Assembly: GCF_001742745.1 (NCBI RefSeq)
Contig: NZ_MJAK01000005.1
Span: 203,243 to 267,242, forward strand
From: Curtobacterium sp. ER1/6
Lineage (GTDB): Bacteria; Actinomycetota; Actinomycetes; Actinomycetales; Microbacteriaceae
Length of the DNA stretch: 64,000 nt
Direction: 5' to 3'
Position 1 is the first letter of the stretch. Every line of letters begins with the position of its first letter. The notes beneath the pieces are model-generated. The model was given only the letters and a program-made list of their open reading frames with translations. It did not search any database and had not been told where the DNA came from. Below are positions 58,575 to 64,000 of this stretch, piece after piece. The position numbers were made by a program, and so were the translations under genes.

Positions 58575-61147
58575 CCGCGCTGGACGCGACGACGCACCCG
58601 ACGGACGGACGGGAGGCGCGTGGCGGCACCGGCACGCGCCTCCCGTCCGACGCCACCCACCTCGACGACGCGACGGGCCCGGACCGCGTGACCGCGCTGC
58701 TGGCCGCGATGACGCTCGAGGAGAAGACGGCGCAGCTCGTCGGCTACTGGCTCGACCAGGACGGCGTCGTCGCCCCGATGCAGGGTGAGATGGCGGCGGT
58801 CCAGGACGGCGACACGCTCACCGACGTCACCCGGCACGGCCTCGGCCAGTACACCCGCGTCTACGGCACCCGGCCCGTCGAACCCGACGAGCGGGCCGCG
58901 TGGCTGTGGGCGGAGCAGCGGCGGCTCAAGCGCGAGACGCGCCTGGGCATCCCCGCGCTCGTCCACGAGGAGTGCCTGACCGGGCTCGCCGCGTGGCAGG
59001 CCGCCACCTTCCCGACGCCGCTCGCCTGGGGGGCGTCCTTCGACCCGGAGCTCGTCGAGCAGGTCGGCGCGGTCATCGGCCGGTCGATGCGCGAGCTCGG
59101 CGTCCACCAGGGGCTCGCCCCCGTGCTCGACGTGGTCCGTGACCCGCGGTGGGGCCGGGTCGACGAGTGCATCGGCGAGGACCCCTACCTCGTCGGCACG
59201 GTCGGCACCGCCTACGTCCGCGGCGTCCAGAGCGCCGGTGTCGACGCGACGCTGAAGCACTTCCTCGGCTACTCGGCCTCGCGGGCCGGACGGAACCACG
59301 CGCCGGTGCACGCCGGGCCGCGCGAGGTGGCCGACGTCTTCCTGCCGCCGTTCGAGATGGCCCTGCTCGACGGGGGCGCCCGGAGCGTCATGAACTCGTA
59401 CGCCGAGGTCGACGGCGTGCCGGTCGCGGCGGACCCGACGCTGCTCACCGACCTGCTGCGCGACCGTCTCGGCTTCGACGGCACCGTCGTGGCGGACTAC
59501 TTCTCGGTCGCGTTCCTCGAGGTCATGCACGGCGTCGCCCGCGACCGCGGCGAGGCGGCCGCGATGGCGCTCGAGGCCGGCATCGACGTGGAACTGCCGA
59601 CGGGGGACGCCTACCTGGCGCCGCTCGTCGAGCGCGTCCGGAGCGGCGAGGTCGACGAGGCGCTCGTCGACCGGGCCGTGCTCCGGGTGCTCCGGCAGAA
59701 GGAGCGACTCGGCCTGCTCGACCCCGACGCGTTCGAGGACGAGCCGCCGACCGGCGTGGACCTGGACTCCGCGGAGCACCGTGCCCTCGCACGCCGGCTC
59801 GCGGCGGAGTCGCTCGTGCTGCTGTCGAACGACGGCGTGCTGCCCCTCGGCGGCGCGACCGGTCCCGACGCGACCGGTGCCGACGCAGCCGGTCCCGACG
59901 CGACCGGTGCCGACGCAGCCGGTCCCGACGCAGCCGCCGGCGACGCCGGCCACCACACCCCGGGCGCCGTCCTGCAGGGTCCGGTCGCGGTGATCGGCCC
60001 GAACGCCCACCGCGCCGAGGCCCTGCAGGGCTGCTACTCCTTCGCGAACCACGTGCTCGCCTCGCACCCCGGGCTGCCGCTCGGCTTCGCGATCCCGACG
60101 GTGCTCGAGGCGTTGCGGGACACCCTCGGCTCCGACGTCGTCCGGTACGCCCGCGGCGCCGACGTCGAGGGCGCTGACCGCGACGGCTTCGCCGAGGCGG
60201 TCGAGACCGCACGGGACGCCGCGGTCGCCGTGGTCGTCGTCGGCGACCAGGCCGGGCTCTTCGGTCGCGGAACCGTGGGCGAGGGCAACGACTCCGAGTC
60301 GCTCGACCTGCCCGGCGTGCAGCGCGAGCTCGTCGAGGCGGTCGTGGCGACCGGCACCCCGACCGTGGTGGTGCTGCTGACCGGTCGTCCGTACGCGATC
60401 GGCTGGGCGCTCGACGGCGACCAGCCGAAGCCCGCGGCCGTCGTGCAGGCGTTCTTCCCCGGTGAGGAGGGCGGTCCCGCGATCGCCGACCTGCTCACCG
60501 GTGCCGCCGCCCCCTCCGGTCGGCTCCCGGTCTCGCTGCCGCGCTCGGCCGGGGCCCAGCCGTACTCGTACCTGCACCCGCGCCTCGGCGGCCCGTCGGA
60601 CGTCACGGCGACCGACTCGACGCCGGTCCGCCCGTTCGGCTTCGGCCTGACGTGGACGTCGTTCGCGTACGAGGACCTCGTCGTGGACGACACGGTCGCC
60701 ACCGACGGCGCGTTCACGGCCGAGGTCACCGTCCGGAACACCGGGGAACACGACGGCGACGAGGTCGTGCAGCTCTACGGGCACGACCGGCAGGCGTCGG
60801 TCACGCGTCCGGTCGCGCAGCTGCTCGGATACGCGCGGGTCGCCGTGTCGGCCGGGCAGACCGTGCGGGTCCGCTTCGACGTGCCCGTGCAGCGGTTCGC
60901 CTTCACGGACCGAGCGATGCGCAAGGTGGTCGAACCCGGCGACGTCGAGGTGTGGGTCGCGTCCGACGCGGCGGCGTCGCGGCCGGGAGGCCCGCTGGAC
61001 ACCGGCGGGATCGTCGCGTCCGGCGACGGGCCGGTCCGGCACGAGGTGCCCGGTTCGGCGACCCCGCGTGCGGTCCTGCGCGTGGACGGTGCGGTGCACG
61101 AGGTCGGCCGCGAGGACCGGCGCACGGTCAGCTGGACGGTCGTCTGA
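58571..61147 (+). CDS. GH3 family beta-glycosidase (system 3)
   Basis: An 858-residue intracellular glycosidase (no signal peptide): GH3 N-domain (VHEECLTGLAAWQAATFPTP; KHFLGYSASRAGRNHAP), nucleophile Asp in VVADYFSV, GH3 C-domain (LLSNDGVLPL; GEGNDSESLDLPGVQ; FFPGEEGGPAIADLL) and a fibronectin-III-like end (VTVRNTGEHDGDEVVQLY). It should hydrolyse beta-glucosides or xylosides imported by system 3. The GTG start overlaps the permease stop, so the first 40 residues encode a palindrome copy. A GTG at 58688, just before the conserved LLAAMTLEEK, may be the older start. A Gly-Pro-Asp-Ala repeat interrupts residues 430-456. Confidence 0.9.
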   Translation: MTALDATTHPTDGREARGGTGTRLPSDATHLDDATGPDRVTALLAAMTLEEKTAQLVGYWLDQDGVVAPMQGEMAAVQDGDTLTDVTRHGLGQYTRVYGTRPVEPDERAAWLWAEQRRLKRETRLGIPALVHEECLTGLAAWQAATFPTPLAWGASFDPELVEQVGAVIGRSMRELGVHQGLAPVLDVVRDPRWGRVDECIGEDPYLVGTVGTAYVRGVQSAGVDATLKHFLGYSASRAGRNHAPVHAGPREVADVFLPPFEMALLDGGARSVMNSYAEVDGVPVAADPTLLTDLLRDRLGFDGTVVADYFSVAFLEVMHGVARDRGEAAAMALEAGIDVELPTGDAYLAPLVERVRSGEVDEALVDRAVLRVLRQKERLGLLDPDAFEDEPPTGVDLDSAEHRALARRLAAESLVLLSNDGVLPLGGATGPDATGADAAGPDATGADAAGPDAAAGDAGHHTPGAVLQGPVAVIGPNAHRAEALQGCYSFANHVLASHPGLPLGFAIPTVLEALRDTLGSDVVRYARGADVEGADRDGFAEAVETARDAAVAVVVVGDQAGLFGRGTVGEGNDSESLDLPGVQRELVEAVVATGTPTVVVLLTGRPYAIGWALDGDQPKPAAVVQAFFPGEEGGPAIADLLTGAAAPSGRLPVSLPRSAGAQPYSYLHPRLGGPSDVTATDSTPVRPFGFGLTWTSFAYEDLVVDDTVATDGAFTAEVTVRNTGEHDGDEVVQLYGHDRQASVTRPVAQLLGYARVAVSAGQTVRVRFDVPVQRFAFTDRAMRKVVEPGDVEVWVASDAAASRPGGPLDTGGIVASGDGPVRHEVPGSATPRAVLRVDGAVHEVGREDRRTVSWTVV
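58607..58648. repeat. GGACGGGAGGCGCG-family palindrome inside the GH3 5' coding region
   Basis: Perfect 16-base arms (58607-58622 and 58633-58648) with a 10-base loop. It is in frame and is read as part of an extra N-terminal peptide. It lies between two copies of GTGACCGCGCTG (58571-58582 and 58688-58699). Confidence 0.8.
59861..59935 (+). repeat. In-frame 30-bp tandem repeat in the GH3 gene
   Basis: Two complete 30-bp units (59861-59890, 59891-59920), nearly or fully identical, and a 15-bp partial unit encode GPDATGADAA repeats in a surface loop between the GH3 domains. A site of likely length variation among strains. Confidence 0.85.
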
Positions 61148-61351
61148 CCCGTCCCCGCCGCGGAGCGCCCGGGACGGTGCTCCGCGGCGGTCGCGCGTCG
61201 CGGTTCCTCCGCTCAGGGACGCGCGTCGCGCGCCCGCTCCGGGGTCGCTCCGGGCCACCGACCGGTAGCGTGTGACGCGTCCACGTCGGGCCGCGTCCCG
61301 CTGCGCCACCACGCAGCGGCGGTCCCGACGGATCAGGGGAGGGCAGGACGG

Positions 61352-62524
61352 ATGAGCACGGAGGACCGGGCACGCGTGCGAGGTGCACTCGTGGCCGCGC
61401 TGGACGTCGTCGACGCCCCGCCCGCGGAGCGCTTCGAGCGCATCGTCCGCGTCGCCCGCGAGGTCTTCGACGTGCCGCTGTCGTACATCAACGTCCTCGA
61501 CGCGGACCTGCTGCACACCCTAACCCCGAACGTCCCCGACGAGCTCGCCTCGGGCCCGATCGGCTGGTCGTTCTGCCAGCTCACGATCCAGGACTCCGGA
61601 CCGACCGTCATCCTCGACACCGCCGCCGACCCCCGGACCCTGGACCTGCCGGGCGTGACGAACCGCGGCATCCGGTTCTACGCCGGCGTCCCGCTGGCCA
61701 TCGCCGGCGGGGAGCCCGTCGGGACGCTCTGCCTGATGGACACGGCCCCGCGCGAGTTCTCCGCCCAGGACACCGCGGCGCTCATCGACCTCGGGCGGTG
61801 GGCGGAGCGGGCGCTCGGGCAGGGGCTGCACCACGACCGGCTGCTCGAGGTCGCCGGAGCCCTCGCCCCGGACGCACTCACGCTCGACGGGTACCGGGTC
61901 GTCGGACTGACCGTGCCGTACGGCGACCTCAGCGGCGACCTGCACGACTGGTCGGTCGTCGACGGCGACCTGGTCCTGACGCTCGCCGACGTGATGGGCA
62001 AGGAACAGCCCGCCGCGCTGCTCGCGGCGGGAATCCGCGCCGCGCTCCGGCAGCACCGTTCGCTCGGACCGGTCGCGGCCCTGGCGGCGGCGGAGCCCGC
62101 CGTCGCCGAGGACCTGGCACGGGCGAACGCGTTCGCGACGCTGTTCCACGCGCGGCTGCACCCCGCGAGCGGCGTCGTGGAGCTGGTGGACGCCGGACAC
62201 GGGCTCGCGGTCCACGTCGCGACCGAGGGCGCGCCCCGGATCCTGCGCTCGCACGGCCTGCCGGTCGGCCTGCACCACGAGGGGACGCCCCGCACGGCGA
62301 GCGCGGTGACGCTCGCCCACGGCGACGCGCTCGTCGTCGCCAGCGACGGTGCGCTCGACCTCGGCGACGGCACGGTCGACACGCTGCTCGACCTGGCGCG
62401 CACCCTCGGCCGGGCCCGCGACGTGCACGCGTTCCTCGAGACCGTGCGCCTGCGCGCCGCCGAGCGGGCCGAGGACGACGTGACCGTGGTCGTCCTGGTC
62501 CGCGAGCCGGCGCCCGGAGCCTGA
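61352..62524 (+). CDS. GAF-SpoIIE (RsbU-like) PP2C phosphatase
   Basis: A 390-residue soluble protein. The GAF sensor domain spans about residues 20-155 (FDVPLSYINVLDADLLHTL, GPIGWSFCQLTI, GIRFYAGVPLAIAGGEPVGTLCLMD). The SpoIIE-type PP2C domain spans about 170-385, with metal-binding Asp blocks (GDLSGDLHDW, LADVMGKEQPAALLAAG, VASDGALDLGD, EDDVTVVVL). Such proteins dephosphorylate STAS anti-anti-sigma factors to turn on stress sigma factors. The RsbW-like ATPase at 32808-33221 is the only other member of such a circuit in the window; no link is shown. Probably monocistronic. Confidence 0.9.
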   Translation: MSTEDRARVRGALVAALDVVDAPPAERFERIVRVAREVFDVPLSYINVLDADLLHTLTPNVPDELASGPIGWSFCQLTIQDSGPTVILDTAADPRTLDLPGVTNRGIRFYAGVPLAIAGGEPVGTLCLMDTAPREFSAQDTAALIDLGRWAERALGQGLHHDRLLEVAGALAPDALTLDGYRVVGLTVPYGDLSGDLHDWSVVDGDLVLTLADVMGKEQPAALLAAGIRAALRQHRSLGPVAALAAAEPAVAEDLARANAFATLFHARLHPASGVVELVDAGHGLAVHVATEGAPRILRSHGLPVGLHHEGTPRTASAVTLAHGDALVVASDGALDLGDGTVDTLLDLARTLGRARDVHAFLETVRLRAAERAEDDVTVVVLVREPAPGA

Positions 62525-62533
62525 CCCGGACGC

Positions 62534-62938
62534 TCAGCCCGGCTGCGCTGCGAAGTGGACGACGGTCACCGCGAGGGCGAACAGGGCGAGGACGGTGAGG
62601 ACCGCCCCTGCTCCGCACGACCACGCGCCACGACGGCGACGCCGACGGAGTCCCGCGACCCACGCCCAGAGCACCGTGCTGACGACGGCTGCGATCGGGA
62701 AGCCGACGTAGACGACCGATCCGGCGGTGTAGTCGCACCCTCCGCCGCCGCAGGCGTCGTACGCGAACATCGAGATCAGGACGCCGAACCAACCGACGAC
62801 GAGCATCGGCAGGCTCAGACCGAACAACGTCAGCGTGACTGCGAGGTCCTTCCAGCCCGCAGGGGCCCGGACCGGGTGCGTGTGGCGGTCAGGACGTCCG
62901 AGCGGGAACAGCTCGTCATCGTCGTCGTCCTGCCGCAT
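62534..62938 (-). CDS. Hypothetical four-helix small membrane protein
   Basis: A 134-residue protein with an acidic N-terminus (MRQDDDDDELFPLGRPDRHT), then about four hydrophobic segments (LAVTLTLFGLSLPMLVVGWF; VVYVGFPIAAVVSTVLWAWV; AVLTVLALFALAVTVV) and a cysteine pair in the first loop (YDACGGGGCDY). An Arg run (RRRRRR) sits in a cytosolic loop. The ATG at 62938 is chosen; a GTG two codons upstream is possible. No family recognised; convergent with the SpoIIE gene. Confidence 0.65.
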   Translation of the reverse strand: MRQDDDDDELFPLGRPDRHTHPVRAPAGWKDLAVTLTLFGLSLPMLVVGWFGVLISMFAYDACGGGGCDYTAGSVVYVGFPIAAVVSTVLWAWVAGLRRRRRRGAWSCGAGAVLTVLALFALAVTVVHFAAQPG

Positions 62939-63284
62939 GGTCACCAGTGTGCCGTGCAGCACCGCTGCGCTGCCTGTCACGCCGATCGCGGGGCCGGGGC
63001 GGCTCCGAGATGATCGACCTTGCACGACGGGAAGCGCGACGTCAGATCGGCGCATGCTGCGGGCGCCCGTGAGGGAACGGCCAAAGCACTCGTTCACTGG
63101 CGTTCCCTCACCGAACGAGTCGGGACGCCGTTCGGCAACGCCGAGACCCGCGCCCTCGGACCACGAACTGCCGGGCGCTTGCAGAGCGATGTCGGGCCGC
63201 ACGCCCAGGTCATCTCCTACGCCGGCGTGTCAGCGCCGTACCGCCCCGACGAGGTCGACTGAGATCGTCACTGTCCGACAGCCG
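62939..63284. other. Gene-poor stretch with an inverted repeat
   Basis: No convincing gene. GAGGGAACG (63071-63079) and CGTTCCCTC (63101-63109) form an inverted repeat of unknown role, extendable by CCA/TGG with one bulged base. A TTG-initiated 80-codon frame spans 63020-63262 but shows no motif or ribosome site. G+C appears slightly lower here than in neighbouring genes. Confidence 0.5.
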
Positions 63285-63476
63285 ATGAGCCACCGGACGG
63301 CGGTCGCTGCACTCGTGCGTCCAGCGCCGATCGCCCAGTACTTCGTCGACGCTCAGCGGGGCAGCCGCGGTCCGCAAAGTGCGATGACGCCGGGACTCGT
63401 GCGGCTGCTCGCTGCCGGGCTGGCGATGATCGGCATCGTTCGGACACTCCTCTCGATCTTCGGTCATCCAGAGTGA
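63285..63476 (+). CDS. Possible 63-residue membrane-associated protein
   Basis: ATG-initiated, beginning MSHRTAVAALVRPAPIAQYF and with a hydrophobic stretch near the end (LLAAGLAMIGIVRTLLSIF). No clear ribosome site and no family, so it is a weak call; it may be the relic of a longer protein whose frame continues upstream. Confidence 0.3.
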   Translation: MSHRTAVAALVRPAPIAQYFVDAQRGSRGPQSAMTPGLVRLLAAGLAMIGIVRTLLSIFGHPE

Positions 63477-63556
63477 CCGGAGCGTGCGAGGGCACGACCA
63501 GACAGAGTCCGGGTAGCCGATCGGCTATCGGTACGGGCTGCTCATAGGCTTGCTGG

Positions 63557-64000
63557 GTGATCGCGCGAGTTCTTGGTTCCGGTCGTCCGCTCGTCGCTCT
63601 CCACGGCTTCGGGGTGGACCACCGCATCATGCTGCCACTGGCGGACGCGGTGCAGGATCTGCCGTGGCGGCTGGTGTTCCTCGACCTGCCATGGGCCGAG
63701 GCCGCCGCGGCGACCGCAACCGCGGAGAGCGCGATTGACGTGGCCGACGAGGTACTCGCCGAGATCGACGACCACCTCGGCGACGAGCCCTTCGCCGTCA
63801 TCGGGAACTCCTTCGGCGGCATGATCGCCCGACACGTCGCCCACGAACGCCGAGACCATGTCCTCGGCGTCGCAACCCTGGCGGGTGTCGTGCACCCAGC
63901 GCACACAGACCGCGCCGTCCCCGAGCGCACCGTGCTCCACGCCGAACCGTCCGTCCTCGAAGCCGCCGGCGACGCGCGAGAAGCGTTCGAGGAGGTCAGC
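63557..64000 (+). CDS. Alpha/beta hydrolase, N-terminal part (window edge)
   Basis: A GTG-initiated frame still open at the window end gives 148 residues of an alpha/beta-hydrolase fold: oxyanion block LVALHGFGVDHR and nucleophile elbow VIGNSFGGMIARH. Family members are about 230-280 residues, so roughly half is present. Catalytic Asp and His would lie beyond the window. The substrate is unknown. Confidence 0.75.
   Translation, partial: MIARVLGSGRPLVALHGFGVDHRIMLPLADAVQDLPWRLVFLDLPWAEAAAATATAESAIDVADEVLAEIDDHLGDEPFAVIGNSFGGMIARHVAHERRDHVLGVATLAGVVHPAHTDRAVPERTVLHAEPSVLEAAGDAREAFEEVS

Noticed and set aside
63020..63262. 80-codon TTG-initiated frame
   Set aside because: No ribosome site, no recognisable motif, and no terminator or neighbour logic; listed only within the gene-poor stretch.

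Overview
The window is one contiguous stretch of very GC-rich DNA (roughly 70% G+C) with frequent GTG starts, many 4-base GTGA/ATGA gene overlaps, twin LAxTG (sortase E type) cell-wall proteins and GT2, HATPase, Kup, DHA2 and LacI gene families. Together these point to a free-living or plant-associated actinobacterium, most likely Microbacteriaceae and Curtobacterium-like. That placement is inference; no marker gene is present. I saw no rRNA, tRNA, CRISPR array, transposase or phage gene.

Region 1 (1-10.6 kb). A PdxA-like dehydrogenase tail and a DeoR regulator are followed by a nine-gene minus-strand cluster. It matches the conserved Nit1 (Nit1C) cluster typified by MSMEG_0565-0572 and sll0783-sll0787: nitrilase, MSMEG_0570-like protein, flavoprotein oxidoreductase, a second nitrilase-like protein, MSMEG_0572/Sll0783-like protein, radical SAM enzyme, GNAT-AIRS fusion, glycosyltransferase and AMP-forming ligase. 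The second nitrilase has lost its catalytic Cys and Glu. Two start regions in the cluster share an 11-bp-periodic GAAAC operator that resembles a GlnR box.

Region 2 (11-30.5 kb). Mostly single genes: LLM flavin oxidoreductase, BLUF blue-light sensor, FNT channel, two secreted glycoside hydrolases (CBM32 clan GH-A and GH16), MTA/SAH nucleosidase, Kup potassium transporter, a DUF808 protein, small proteins, TetR/SDR and DHA2-efflux/TetR pairs, an LAYTG-anchored protein and a DeaD-type helicase.

Region 3 (30.7-40 kb). A three-gene envelope polysaccharide operon encodes a GT2 synthase, an RsbW-like ATPase and a GH26-like/OpgC acyltransferase fusion whose GH26 catalytic residues are substituted. 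Next comes an LAFTG-anchored metallophosphoesterase bracketed by three copies of a 98-bp direct repeat, then a secreted protein of unknown family.

Region 4 (40-61 kb). A NarL-type two-component system is followed by three carbohydrate ABC importers (one binding protein and two permeases each, no ATPase gene). System 1 carries ThuA and Gfo/Idh/MocA enzymes and a divergent LacI with a double operator. System 2 stands alone. System 3 carries a GH3 glycosidase and a divergent LacI. MarR and AraC regulators and a 50-residue small protein lie between systems 2 and 3.

Region 5 (61-64 kb). A GAF-SpoIIE phosphatase, a small membrane protein and the start of an alpha/beta hydrolase.

A family of 32-50 bp palindromes built on GGACGGGAGGCGCG recurs about a dozen times. 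Most copies sit at gene ends where they can act as terminators, but one lies in a divergent promoter region and one is read through as the N-terminus of the GH3 gene.
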